A stretch of DNA of 52,500 nucleotides from positions 167,501 through 220,000 of the forward strand of contig CAUYUJ010016360.1 in assembly GCA_963575745.1 (NCBI GenBank). Reading direction: 5' to 3'. The notes beneath the pieces are model-generated. The model had not been told where the DNA came from. It did no database searches and saw nothing but the letters and a program-made list of their open reading frames with translations. Shown here in pieces: positions 40,206 to 51,497 of this stretch. The DNA is from Prorocentrum cordatum. Lineage: Eukaryota > Sar > Dinophyceae > Prorocentrales > Prorocentraceae. Position numbers and translations under genes: made by a program. Numbering within the stretch: position 1 is the first letter of the stretch; each line of letters begins with the position of its first letter.

Positions 40206-40640
40206 CAGATGGGGTCGGAGTAGATGAGGTCGGAGGATGGCGCCGCATCGGCGATGCATCGGCGATGCGGCTGGATGTGAAGCCCGAGTTTCTCCAGGCT
40301 GGAGTCGCCGATGCATCGCCGATGCCGCCGCTGCGTCGGCGATGCATTGGCGATGTATCGCCGATGTATCGGCGATGCGGTGCGATCCTCCGACCCCAGC
40401 TACTCCGACCCTGTCCAGGAGGCCCGTAGGGGAGCGTGGCGACTTGGAGGCGGCGGGGGGTCTGAATTAAATAGGCCCCTTGATAATCGGCATAGAGGAG
40501 GGAGACGAGGCCAAATCCGTGCAGAATCGGTCCCCGGAGCCCTCCTGGGATCCATCTGGTGTAGTTTTTTCTCCCCCGATCCGTTTCTGCGGGTCCGGGG
40601 GCCGAAAACAGTATCGGGATGGCAAATTAGGCAAAAATGT
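40206..40640. repeat. Composite repeat with ATCGGCGATG iterons, copy 2
   Basis: TIR-like ends GGGGTCGGAGTAGATGAGGT and (inverse) CCAGCTACTCCGACCC bound 40206-40425. Inside are about ten ATCGGCGATG/ATCGCCGATG units, some forming GCCGATGCATCGGC palindromes. 40500-40640 is the inverse of 38040-38180. Confidence 0.75.
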
Positions 40641-41750
40641 TCCCGAGCTTCGAACCTCAAGCACTCCCTCCACTCGGCCGCCAGCGTCTCGTCGGAACGG
40701 CATCGCTGCGTGCTCGGCTCGCAATGGCGGGGGCACCTCGCCCGGATCCTGTGGTTTGCCATGCAAGCAAAGGCACCTCCAATGTTCCTGGCTGAACAAT
40801 GGGTTCAGCTTGCACTTCCTCGAGGTCGGGAGCGCAGCGGGCATTGATCGGAGCCAGCATCGCAAGGACAATTCTTTTTTACACGTTGACGTGTACGTAT
40901 GTGCAGTGCAGGGAGCGCTGTTTCGTCGGTGCCTCCACTGCTTGCGGACTGCGATCTTACAACATGAGCGCTCTCCCTGCGAGCTTGGGGGGAGAAACGC
41001 CAGTGCCAATGACACGCCGCCGTGGGGGACCCACCAGCGCGGTACAGCTGAAGAATCACCTGGCCGTCGGACCACACCGAAGGAGTACCACGCTGACGAG
41101 CTACCAACGGCGGCGTATCCCTCACTGTGGACCCCTCCCGACGAACGTACAGTGCACCACTCCTGCTCCATCCCCCATCCGTCACCAGGTGGCGGAGCCG
41201 TTGCAGCCGATCTTGCCCTGGTCGGAGATCCGCCATGTACCGTGCAAGCCTTCGGGCAGTGCCAAGGGGGGTCACCACCATGGGTCGCCACGGCCTCCTT
41301 CTGAGGATTGTTGGTCGAAGAGGAGGGAGGACCGAGGATCGAGGAGGCTTTGGACATGTTTAGGCGCCTCTGGGAGTCCTGGGGCGCCAGGGAGGTCCAG
41401 GGAGGTCCGTTTCCTGAATGATTTGGCGACACCCGTCGTAGTGGCCCCACTCGGCATTGCCGTGAACCTTCGGCGGTGAGTGATGGGGGGGACACACGCT
41501 GGAAACTTGGAGCGGGCCCAGGCAGGTGGGCGGGCGAGGGGCCGACCGCCAGCTCCCAGCATAACACGTCGCGCGGCGCGCATCGAGCCTGACGGGCAAC
41601 AGCACCGCAGCACACGCGTCGCCGTCGATCCAGCCTCGTGGGTGCTCTGGTGAGTTCGGGGTGGTTCTGGGACCAAGAGGGGTTGAATTCTAGACGCTTC
41701 GCGTATCCCCACCAGCCCGTCCAGAAACGACGCCCAGGCGAGTAGAGGGT
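40641..41750. other. Non-coding
   Basis: Open frames on both strands, none with a recognisable domain. The minus-strand 484-residue frame runs through two repeat families and is rejected. Confidence 0.4.
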
Positions 41751-41905
41751 CGTTCTGAGGGGCTTTTCGGCGTCTTGGGTGCCTCGGGGGGGCCTCTTTG
41801 GGCCGTTTGGGATCCTCTTGGGGGCCTCCTGGGGGCCTCTTGGGGCCATCTTGGGGCCATCTTGGGGCCTCTTGGTGCCTCCTGGGCGCTTCTTGGGGCC
41901 ATCTT
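41750..41905 (+). repeat. TCTTGGGGCC degenerate array
   Basis: GGGCCTCTTGGGGCCATCTTGG-type words, the same composition as 6.7-7.3 and 50.04-50.12 kb; directly upstream of the 87-bp tandem repeat. Confidence 0.7.
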
Positions 41906-41918
41906 GGAGGAAATCGAT

Positions 41919-42180
41919 CAAAGAAGAGGGGAGCTTTAATTAGCGCTGCCCCCTCAGAAGGCCAACATGGGGCCACAACCTTGGCAAAATCCATGATTTT
42001 GGCTTCAAAGAAGAGGGGAGCTTTAATTAGCGCTGCCCCCTCAAAAGGCCAAAATGGGGCCACAACCTTAGTAAAATCAATGATTGTGGCTTCAAAGAAG
42101 AGGGGAGCTTCAATTAGCGCTGCCCCCTCAGAAGGCCAACATGGGGCCACAACCTTAGTAAAATCAATGATTTTGGCTTC
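41919..42180 (+). repeat. Three 87-bp tandem copies
   Basis: Units start CAAAGAAGAGGGGAGC at 41919, 42006 and 42093, each containing TTAATTAGCGCTGCCCCCTC and ATGGGGCCACAACCTT. Spacing is exactly 87 bases and divergence is only a few bases per unit, so this is a recent tandem duplication. Confidence 0.95.
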
Positions 42181-42934
42181 CTCGGCGAGGCCGTTTTGGA
42201 CGCTCTGACCGCTCCCCGCCCCTCCTGTCCAGGTCAGTGGGGAGGGGGTAGGGGGAGGGGTAAACCCCTCCCCGAAGGGGAAGAAAGAGGGGTGGAAGAG
42301 GAAACTCGTTAAACCACCGACGCCCTAAAGGGCTGGTGGGATTATTCTGTGTGGCCCCCCATGATGGGCGGGTTGGTGGGTGGAGGAGGGCCCGTCGGCC
42401 CGCTCAGGAATGGAATGTGCCGCCCAACCTCATGTTCATGACGTGCCCTGCCTCCCAAGAGCACGGGAAGCGCATCGAGGACATCGGGGAGTGTTGCACG
42501 GGCTTGGGCTGTTCTTCAAGGTCGGGATCTTCGCTCGGGTAGTGCTACCCGAGTCGTTCAGACGCATGAGTTGATTTGTTGAGATGCGTCCCTGGCTTCA
42601 GAGACAAACCTTGAGCTCCCAATTTGAACGGGCTGTTTGTATACACAGTCGGGTGTCACGTGGCGGATCATAGATCTGCGTGGCGGTATTGGCAAAGGAT
42701 GCTTGGAATATCCCAGTGTGCATCGTATCTACCGCATGGCGGAGTGGGCGACTTCGGGGGATCGGGGAGCGCTGGGGCATGGGGTCCATGGACATTCGCC
42801 GTCGAATCCAGCCATTGCCCGGAAGGCCAACACACGTGTGGACTCATGTTGGTCTCGACGCGGTCGGCGACTGACCATCATATTCCTTCGCAAGCGGCCA
42901 CTCTAAGAGACAAGCAGCAGGGCCCGACGCGAGC
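42181..42934. other. Non-coding
   Basis: No gene supported. 42235-42360 (AAACCCCTCCCCGAAGGGG … CCTAAAGGGCTGGTGGGATT) matches 50160-50280, another dispersed repeat pair. Confidence 0.5.
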
Positions 42935-43155
<221 letters not shown>

Positions 43156-44102
43156 TTTCGGCACAGAGCGTTGGTGGGCTATGGCGTGCCAGGTGGTGGC
43201 GAGGAGAGCGCATCATGGATTAGCTGTACGTTTGATTGCAAGAGGTGCCTTCGGCACACAAGGTTTAGTCTGACTCTGAAATACCAGCGTGGCATTTCGT
43301 ATGACTGGGAATGTGCATAATCTGTTGCTGCTGATTGGGCTGGTGATGTGAACGTGTGTGGGCAGCACGTCGATAGCGAGCTTTGGAGTGCATCCCGTGT
43401 TGAAGATAAGAATTGCATTGCCATATTGATGGTGGGGGGCAACCACGTCTGTCAAGGGACTCTTGGCACCGGCGGGGCTGTGCGTTCTTGGGGATGTGTG
43501 TGATTGCCCTCTCGTGCTAGGACCTCTGCGCATCCACCGACCAAACTCCGTGATTTGTCCAAGTATTTGGGGAGTCAAAGCGTTGGCTTTGGGCGTTCGA
43601 TACGGTCAGGAACCTAGGCTAAGCGTGCCGCTCCGCTGGTTCCGGCCCACCACGCCTCGGCGCGACACTTTATCCACGTCGCGGACACCAGGGCGTCCAC
43701 TAGCCGACCGAGCTTTTCGGAGGCTCCCGCCCTGCGGGGCGGAGCGACACGGTGTCCGCTCACAGCGCATAGCGTGTCGCCTGGGCCGCCGCCGCGACAC
43801 GCCATTCAGAAGTTCTTGGCCGCAATCTCGAGCTCTGGAGATCCGCAGGGCCTGCAAAGCATCCGGAGGCCGGGGGCCGGTCGCACGACGGGCCTCCCGA
43901 GAGAGCCGGCCCGAGACGAGGGCGGAGGACCTGCGCGGAGTGCGCGTGATCATGAGCCACGAGGAGGAGAGCCTCGCCGACACCAACCTCTCGGAGGTCC
44001 GAACAAGGATCTGCCATTGATTTTGGGCTGCTCGTTAGGCGCACGGCACGCGCGCGAGCTGAGAGGGCCGACGTCAACCCACGTGGTTTTTCTTTGGAAA
44101 AC
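43156..44102. other. Mostly non-coding; possible exon
   Basis: A frame around 43905-43990 reads RAEDLRGVRVIMSHEEESLA and DTNLSEV with a GT following, and could be an exon of unknown function. The rest shows nothing recognisable. Confidence 0.2.
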
Positions 44103-44116
44103 AGAGTCTTCTTTCT

Positions 44117-44169
44117 TGTCAGAGGAGCCATTGGTTCCTTGGTCCAGCACCAGATTGACGAGGAGAACA
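44117..44169 (+). other. Possible short exon before shared intron sequence L
   Basis: After TTCTTTCTTGTCAG the phase-2 frame reads GAIGSLVQHQIDEENRK, ending at GAAAGG where family L starts. The position matches exon/intron edges at 23293 and near 52048. Confidence 0.25.
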
Positions 44170-44330
44170 GAAAGGGTCCTGGTGCTGCTGCCCTTGCCTC
44201 GCTTTCGCCACTCTGGGCCTCCTGGGAGGCCCTCGTCGCTACGGCTGGATTCGCCCCGACATTCGGATCAGAATGCACACCAGGAGAGAGGTCCAGGGAG
44301 TAGCGGTATCGAAATAGTTTGGTTTCGCCA
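44170..44330. repeat. Shared intron sequence family L, copy B
   Basis: GAAAGGGTCCTGGTGCTGC … GGGCCTCCTGGGAGGCCC … AGGTCCAGGGAGTAGCGG. Matches 23293-23439 and 52048-52228. Confidence 0.65.
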
Positions 44331-44359
44331 TGCATTGATGTCGTAATACCCATACAACT

Positions 44360-44545
44360 TGCACACCTCTGCGTCTGCCTCTGCATCTGCCTCTGCATCT
44401 ACCAGTGCATGTGCCCCCGCGGTCACATGCATCTGCCTCTGTCCCTCGACCTCTATCTCCAGATCTCCCCACATTTCTTCCTACTGCAGTAGTCTTACCT
44501 TCGCCTATGCCTCTGCCACCAGCGCTGTCTCCTCGGTCACCTGCA
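44360..44545 (+). repeat. GCCTCTGCATCT minisatellite
   Basis: Repeats of TCTGCCTCTGCATCTGCC, then more diverged CACCTGCATC words. Ala/Ser-rich ORF is an artefact. Confidence 0.7.
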
Positions 44546-45440
44546 CCTGCATCCACAGCAACCTTTCTACCTTCTGGCAACAGTCTCAGCTTGCCGCAAG
44601 CGTTTGAGCGTGTGTTCCAGGGCCTCGCGCGGCCCAGCAGTTGCCCCAGAACGTCCAAAGACAGTCGACGATGTCCTCCTCCTCCACCCCCCCCCTCCCG
44701 TTCGGGACGGTTCCTGGGCCCGAGAGCGGCATTCGGATACCGACGTGAAAATGATTTCCCACAGTTGAAATTACAGTCGGGGCCCTGAAGAAGGAACCCT
44801 TTTCGTTTGGGGGGGGCTCCGCGTTCCTTAAGTGTTTCGCAGCTTGCCTCAGGTTTTCCTTATGTTTTCGATCGGGAATCGAACTTTAACTTCTGGAAAA
44901 AAGGGGCCTCGTTCCTTATTTTGGGTTCCTTAGGTCAAGGCCCCGACTGCAGCAGGTTCCCGTAGGTGTGGGAGATAAGCAGTCGTTCCTTAGATTCGGG
45001 CGTAACGGGTCCCGTTTCCAGACAAAGCCGACTCGCTCCGTTGCCAGATGGCGCCATGCTTCGGGGGGTACTGTCCCCAGCCCGTGCATCTGGCGCCCAG
45101 GCGCCAGATCCACAGATCCGTAATCCATCTTACTGTCTCCCCGAATCGAGGAGGAGCAGATCAAGGAAGGAAGGAAGGAAGGAAGGAAGGAAAGACGAGC
45201 TAGCGAGGAAGGAGCGCACTGCAGTGTCACTCACGCCTGCGGTCTCAGCCATGTCACAGAGCAACGGCGTGAGCGTTCCTTCACGCACCATTGCTTCCCA
45301 TGACAACATGGGGGTGACGAGGGGGGTGGTGATTGTGATGATGCTGTGGAGGAGGCTTGTGACGGCTGGTGGCCGCAGGAGACGGGAGGAAGCCCGCTCG
45401 TGGAAGGACGGGGCTCACGGTGGCTACAGGCCCCCTTTTT
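44546..45440. other. Non-coding
   Basis: No gene supported. (GGAA)n at 45165-45192. Confidence 0.45.
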
Positions 45441-45655
45441 TTTGGAGGAGGGAGAGGAAGAAGAGGGGGAGGAGGAGAATGAGGAGGAGGAGGAGAAGGA
45501 GGAGGAGGAGGAGGAGGAGGAGGGGAAGGAAGAAGAAGAAGAAGAAGAAGAAGAAGAATAATAAGAAGATGATGATGATGATGATGAGGAGAGAAGGAGG
45601 AGGAGGAGGAAGAGGAGGAGGGAGGAAGAGGAGGAGGAGGAGAGGAGGGGAGGAC
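45441..45655 (+). repeat. GGA/GAA/GAT purine array
   Basis: GGAGGA runs, then (GAA)n at 45531-45560, (GAT)n at 45568-45586 and GGA again. Confidence 0.9.
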
Positions 45656-46846
45656 GGATGGTTGATGCGGGCTGCGGGATGGGGGATGGGGAGGAGCGAC
45701 GCTGAGGGACGCTGATGGCGCGGGCGGTTTCTCTCCGCCCCCGGCCGAGGGAGGCAGAGCCGGCAACGCTCCCAGGACCACGCCAGGCAAGAAGGGCCCA
45801 GCGGGCCGCGCCGAGCCCCGACGGGCCCGGCCCGAGAGCCCCAGTGGGCCGGAGACGCGGGCCCCCCGGGCCCCGAAGGAGGCCAGGGAAGCCCCCAGCC
45901 AGCCCAACAGGGGCCGCGAGGAGCCGCGCGGGCGCGAAGGCCCCGGCCCCCGCGAGGCTTGTCGGCCTCCCTCGGCGCTCCGAGGAGGTGTCTCCTCCTC
46001 CTCCTCCTCCTCCTCCTCCTCCTCCTCCTCCTCCTCCTCGTCCTCCTCCTCCTCCTCCTCCTCCTCCTCCTCCTCCTCCTCCTCCTCGTCCTCCTCGCCT
46101 GGGAGGCCCCACGGGGTTCTCAGAACTTCCTGGGGGCCCTGGGACACGTAAAAATACGGATGATCCGCGCTCCCAGGGCCATGATCCTTCTTGCACACTG
46201 CACCAGCTTTGCGCGCCGCGGAGGCGCTCGCCATGGTCTGTCACGCGGTTCAGCTCGCTATCGCTCGATATGGTCTCGCTATGGTCTGTCGAGTGGAACG
46301 TGGCCGCCCTTGCCGGCGGGAGGCCGGCGGACAGATAAAACATGTGCGGCTGCGTGGAGGATGCAGAGCGTCGGCAGCGAGCAGCTAGTGAACACCAACA
46401 GGCCGATCTCGATGTTGCTGGACACGCCGCTTGGGGGGGTTCAGGGTGGCAAGTGGAAACGAGACGGGCGGTATCGGGCATGGTCTCCATCCAAGGGGCA
46501 GTTGTTGCATGTCGACCTCGTGTTCGATTCTCGCGCAAACAGTGCGTCGATCTGAAAGGCAGTCTTCTGCTGAGGCTACTGTGTGGCAAGAGTTCCTCAT
46601 CCATGCTGACCTCTCTTTGCATACGCGCTGTTCCTACAGGGCAGTCCCTACCACGCATTTCAAAACGAATGCGGGTTCGTTGCTACTGTGTTGCGCATGG
46701 GGTGCGAACGTCACCTCAAATGGCTGCACACGCCTGACCATCGTTATACGCAGGCTGACGTCACAGTTGGTGTTCCCTGGGCGTGTGCGCCTGCGTGTGT
46801 ACGTGCGTGCATGTGTGTTAAACGCGCGCGCACTTTGTTTGTTCGA
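45656..46846. other. Non-coding; CTC array
   Basis: 45715-45960 is GC-rich and open in several frames without a recognisable domain. (CTC)n at 45990-46090. No gene supported. Confidence 0.4.
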
Positions 46847-48200
46847 CCATCTCCGCCTCGTCGCTGCGCGCGAGGCCGCGACGACACATAGTGTGTGTGA
46901 TCGTGTGTGGTTGCGTGTTTTGCTCGTCTAGCGCAGCAGTCGCCCATGCTCTCTGCACGCGACTCGCCCTGCGTCGTCGCGGGCAGAAAACATGGACGTG
47001 GCTCGCCCCAGCCCTTCGCTGCAGTGGCATCACTCGGCCGCTTGAGGAGCAGAGTGCTTGAGCTTGTTTGTGCGAGTGCGTTTGTGTGTGTGTGTGTGGG
47101 ATTGTGTGTATCTGCGCGCGCACTCCCTGCGCCCTCTCTCCTGGGGGGCTCCTCCTCACTCCACGCGCGCCCTGGCGTGTCGGCCGCTCGCGCCCTGGGC
47201 GTCGGCTGCTCTGCTCGCTTCCCGCCTGCGCCACACGGCGGCCACTGTCTCATCCGTGTCTCATCCTTTTGTGTCTGCCTTGCACGCAGGGCCCGCGCTC
47301 TGTCTTGCACGACTCGTCCTCCGCGCGCTCCGCCGCCGCGGCCCACCTCTGCGCCCCCTCTCCTTGCCTCCTGCACTGCGCCCTGCTCTCAGTGCTTCGT
47401 CTTCTCCTCTCCCCCCTCTCCCCCGCTGCGCCCCTCGCGCCTGCCCTCCCGCGAGTGACGCTGGTGACCCCCCCCGTTGGCCGATCCAGCCTCTAGTACC
47501 TCCACGCCACGCGAGCTGGGCCGGGCGAGCGCGTCTCTTCGCCCGACCGCTGCTCCGCCGCGCCGCTGCGCGCGCGGCCGCGACGCCAACAGCGTATGTG
47601 TGTGTGCGTGTGTGCGTGCGCGTGCGCGCGTGCGCGCGCGCGTGCGTGCGTGCGTGCGTGCGTGCGCGCGTGTGTGTGCGCACGCGCGGGCTGCCTGCCC
47701 GCTCGCCGCTCCCCTCCCCGGGCCCCCATGCTCGGCCCGGGCTCCCCGCGCCGGTGTGTTGCCTCCCTTCTCCCGGTTGGCTGCCGTGGCCGCCCCGCCG
47801 CCCCGCTGCGCCTTTGTGCTTGCTTCTTCGGCCCGGCACCGTCGCGTTGCTTCGCGGGAAAAACACACAAAAAACATACAAAACACACACACACACATTG
47901 TGGGAAAAGTCTGTGGAGAAAACATAGTGTTTTTTTCCAGTGATTGTTTTCCCACAGTGTTTTTGTTTCCCACAGGTGTGTGTGTGTTTTCCCCACAGTG
48001 TGTTTTTTTTTCCCACAGCCCCCCCCCGCATTGCCCTTTTTGCCCCCCGTTCTCTGTTGCTCTCCCCCCCTCCCGTCCGTGCTCTCACGGCTGCCCCCTT
48101 TGTGAGCGTGGTTTGGCTCCTTGATGGGTGGATCAAGCAGCTTCTCCACGCCGCGTGAGCCGCGCGCGTGGCCGCGACGCCCAAACTATACATGTGTGTA
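46847..48200. repeat. Triplicated GCGCGCGGCCGCGACG-GT unit
   Basis: A motif related to CGCTGCGCGCGCGGCCGCG followed by a GTGT/GTGCGT tract occurs at about 46860, 47560 and 48160, 600-700 bp apart, with C-rich DNA between. (GTGCGC)n tract at 47595-47690. Confidence 0.55.
47858..48015. repeat. Purine/pyrimidine inverted repeat with CCCACAG iterations
   Basis: Left GGGAAAAACACACAAAAAAC … CACACACATTGTGGGAAAA and right (inverse) TTTTCCCCACAGTGTG … TTTTTTTTTCCC form long imperfect arms. CCCACAG occurs four times on the right. Confidence 0.7.
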
Positions 48201-48418
48201 TATATGTATGTATACAGGTATGCATATATGTGTATATGCATGTATGTACGTATGTATGTATGTATGTATGTATGTATGTATGTATGTATGTATGTATGCA
48301 TGCATGCATGCATGCATGTATGTATGTATGTACGTATGTACGTATGTACGTATGTACGTATGTACGTATGTACGTATGTATGTATGCATGTATGTATGTA
48401 TGTCTATGTGTGTGCATG

Positions 48419-48470
<52 letters not shown>

Positions 48471-48640
48471 TGTATATGTGTGTGTGTGTGAGTGTGTGTG
48501 TGTGTGTGTCTGTGTGTGTGTGCGTGTGCGTGTGCGTGTTCGTGTGTGTGTGTGTGCGTCCGTGCGTGCGTGCGTGCGTGGGTGCGTGCGTGTGCGTGGG
48601 TGTGCGAGGGTATGCGTTGGTGTGCGTGTGTGTGTGGAGG
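48180..48640 (+). repeat. (ATGT)n(GCGT)n(GT)n compound microsatellite
   Basis: TATG/ATGC/ACGT tetranucleotides at 48190-48415, GCGT at 48420-48472, then GT/GCGT mixtures to ~48640. Confidence 0.95.
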
Positions 48641-48689
48641 AAGAGGATGGAGCTAATAATAAGATGAGTGTGAGAGGTGCGAAGATCGG

Positions 48690-48857
48690 AGAAGGACAAA
48701 CTATCTGAGCTCCGCACGGATCTCCTATACCTGCGCTGGGCCCCCTGGCGGCGCCTCTGGCACCGCTCCTGGCGCGTTCCGCGTGAAGGAATAGGGTCCA
48801 GCGCAGTTCGAAGAAATGCTCGCGGACCGTCGAAAGTTTATGTTGCTCCTCTAAAAG
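48690..48857. mobile_element. TIR element family C, copy 3
   Basis: Left ACAAACTATCTGAGCTCCGC and right (inverse) GTCGAAAGTTTATGTTGC, with internal CTGCGCTGGGCCCCCTGGCG and its inverse. No gene recognised on either side, so whether it is an intron is unknown. Confidence 0.75.
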
Positions 48858-49030
48858 AGGAGGATGAGGAGACCGGGGATGAGGTCGGAAGGGTTAACAG
48901 TGGTTGATTATGCACAAGAGTGGCGAAATAGAAAGACTGGAGAGGGAGAGCGATGCGCGTAGAGCGGGTGGGGAAAGGGATGAGCCAGGAGGACGTGGGA
49001 GTCAAGGTGGAGAATGGAGTGATGATAATG

Positions 49031-49102
<72 letters not shown>

Positions 49103-49299
49103 TGGAGGAAGCGTTTTTGGAGCAGGGGGGGGGGGCGGACGAGAAGTGAGGATGAAGAGAACGAGGAGCAGGAGCAGGGGGAGATGGAGGAGGAGGAGGA
49201 GGAGGAGATGGGAAACTCCAGGTAGGGAATGCGAAACGAGGATGCAGGAGAGGGGGAACTCCAGGTAGTGTGGGTGATAGCACGGAGAAATGAGCAGGG
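48858..49299. repeat. GAT/GCT and GGA microsatellites
   Basis: (GCT)n at 49033-49063 joined to (GAT)n to 49103, then GGA at 49184-49208. Poly-Leu and poly-Asp ORFs are artefacts. Confidence 0.8.
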
Positions 49300-49500
49300 G
49301 TGGGAAGCCGCGCCCCCGACGGGCGTATACCGGAGGAGAAGAAGCTGGCCCGCAAAGAGAGTTGGGGGGACTGGAGCGCTTCGAGACGGGCAGACGACGG
49401 AATGCAGAGGGCGCACTCGACCGACGACGGCGTCCACACTCTGGGCGGCAGTTGGAGGACGACCCTCCGTCGCTCTCCTCCTCTGCTCCTTCTTCGCCCC
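49300..49500 (+). other. Possible exon
   Basis: One frame reads APDGRIPEEKKLARKESWGD and RADDGMQRAHSTDDGVHTLG; charged and non-repetitive, so perhaps coding. No family recognised and splice sites are unclear. Confidence 0.25.
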
Positions 49501-51497
49501 AGACCTCCCCAGACCTCCGTCCCCTCCACTTTCCCTCAACCTCTCCCGGTCTGCTACATGTTGACGCCTGGGTGCGCCAGCATGAAGACCGAACAGTGAC
49601 TGCGCAAACATGTTCGTAGGCGCGCCCGGACTTACTCGGTCAGCGCTGGCCCCCCCGTACCCTCGACTCCCGGCGGCACCAGGGAAGGGGCTCGTAGAGT
49701 AGTGCCGACCCAGGCAATCCGCGCGAACCGCATGTCTGTATTGCTGGTTGATCCTTCCTTTCCGAGTCCCAGAGCCACGAAGAAGCTACCTGGTGTGAGA
49801 AACCAGCCTTGGGGGAGGGGTCGAGAGCAGTTCGTGTGGCCCGCGGGTGAAACAAAAACCACGCCGTCGGGGGTCTGGGCCTGCTCCCCCTCCTCCCATT
49901 CCTTTCCCCGCCCGTTTCCCTCTGCCTTCTCGCCCTCCCTTGCCCTTCCTCTGGGCTTCCGTTTCCGTCCCCTCTGAGCGTCTCCTTTGCGGCTCCTCCA
50001 CTCCTAGCCTCCTTCCCTACCTTGCCTTTCGGGCGGCGCCTCTTGGAGCCGTCTTGGGGCCTCTTGGGGCGCTCTCGGAGCCCTCTTGGGGGCCTCTTGG
50101 GAGCCCTGGAGGGCTTCTTGGGGGGCCGAACAAGGAGCCTCTGACACATCGGTCCCCTTCCCATCAACACCCCAGAGAGAGGAGGGGGAGGGCTCCCCTC
50201 CCCGAAGAGAAGAGGGGCTGTGGAAGCGGAAGGAGACCCTCGGTAGACCACCTGTCGCCCAAAGGGCTGGTGGGATTTTCGCCACTTTCGTGAGCTTGCG
50301 GGGGCTCAGCGGAGTGCGGCTTTACCTGGACTCAAGCGGCACACTTACGGTGCTTTCTGTCGCCTTCTTGCGCTAGTGCTCGCCCTTGCCCATATTGTCA
50401 GCTTCACTTTTGCATGGGATCCCTATCTCCCATCTCCCACTCTTCCTTCCATTCGTCGTCATTGCCCTTCCTTCCGTCGCCCCGCCTTCATGTCTTTTCT
50501 TTCGGTGACGCCGCATTGACGGTTCTCCACCAGCCCACGCAGTTTCCCCCAATGCGCGCGCAATGAATGGGTGGAGCACGCCTTTACACATGTTCATTCA
50601 TTTGTCTTGGATGGGCCTTTTCCGTCAATTTTGCAACACGTTGCAGACGGGTTGAGTACTCTTTCGGGTAAGTTGCTTTTGACAGCATTCGTGCCCAGGG
50701 TTGTTCTCCAGTGGCTGCGCCTCATCGGGAGCCTTCTGGATGCGCTGGGGTCACCCCGAGAGGCAATTGTCGGCCCGACTGTCGGGAGGATTGAAATGTG
50801 GACATAGAGCGGGGACCAAGAACGACACGAGCTGCTGTCCACTGAACTGGGTTCGGAGTCAGTGTCATTGCCAGCGTTGTTTATTCGGGACGGTTGTCGC
50901 CTGCCCGACAGCGACCACTGTCGCTGTTGGACAACCTCTGTCGTCGGGCATCGTCCCCGTTCCCTACGTTCCCAATTCAGGCGTGCCAAGACATACGGCC
51001 AGAAGCCACATGGGATGAGGAGGCGAGGGGAGGAGGGATACAGTGGAGACCCATGCCAAGAAACGCCCTGCTTGCCTCCAGGGTGCTGCAGAGCTAAAGA
51101 TTTGTCTCAGACCGCCCGCCCACGGGCATGTGTTGGCCTGCTCGTGCTCGCGGGCTCGGCCAATGGTGGCATCCTGCCACCCGTGTCTTCGGCTCGTGTT
51201 GCGGATTCGGCTCCGATTATTCGCCTGGCCACCGCCCTCGGAGCGCGCCCGAGCCTGGCCAGCGCAGGGGATCGGTGTGCAGGCGCGTCGGTGGCGCCCT
51301 CCTCGGCCCCCGGGAGCGGCGCCGGGGGCCGAGGGAGGCCACGGGCGTCGAAGCTGTCCCAACGGCCTGCCTCGGACGAGGCTGCCGACGTGCCAGTTCT
51401 GTTCTCATGGCTTTCGCTCCTGGCTCCCGCTCCCTCTCCAGGCCCTTCACGTCAGCCGTAGCCGTTTCGGGTCCAATGAGCAACGGGTGGGCGCGCG
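49501..51497. other. Non-coding
   Basis: TCTTGGGGCC array at 50040-50120; a dispersed repeat at 50160-50280 pairs with 42235-42360. ORFs up to 199 residues at 50862-51461 lack any recognisable domain. The 5' region of the RING gene should lie in the last few hundred bases; no promoter signal is visible. Confidence 0.4.

Noticed and set aside
40467-41921. 484-residue minus-strand ORF
   Set aside because: Runs through the TCTTGGGGCC array and the CCGGGACCGTC repeat, has no recognisable domain, and its composition follows the repeats.
45231-46658. 475-residue Ser/Gly-rich minus-strand ORF
   Set aside because: Spans GGA and CTC arrays; low complexity for most of its length.
50862-51461. 199-residue ORF upstream of the RING gene
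   Set aside because: No recognisable motif, many Arg/Pro/Ser codons, and no splice or neighbour support.
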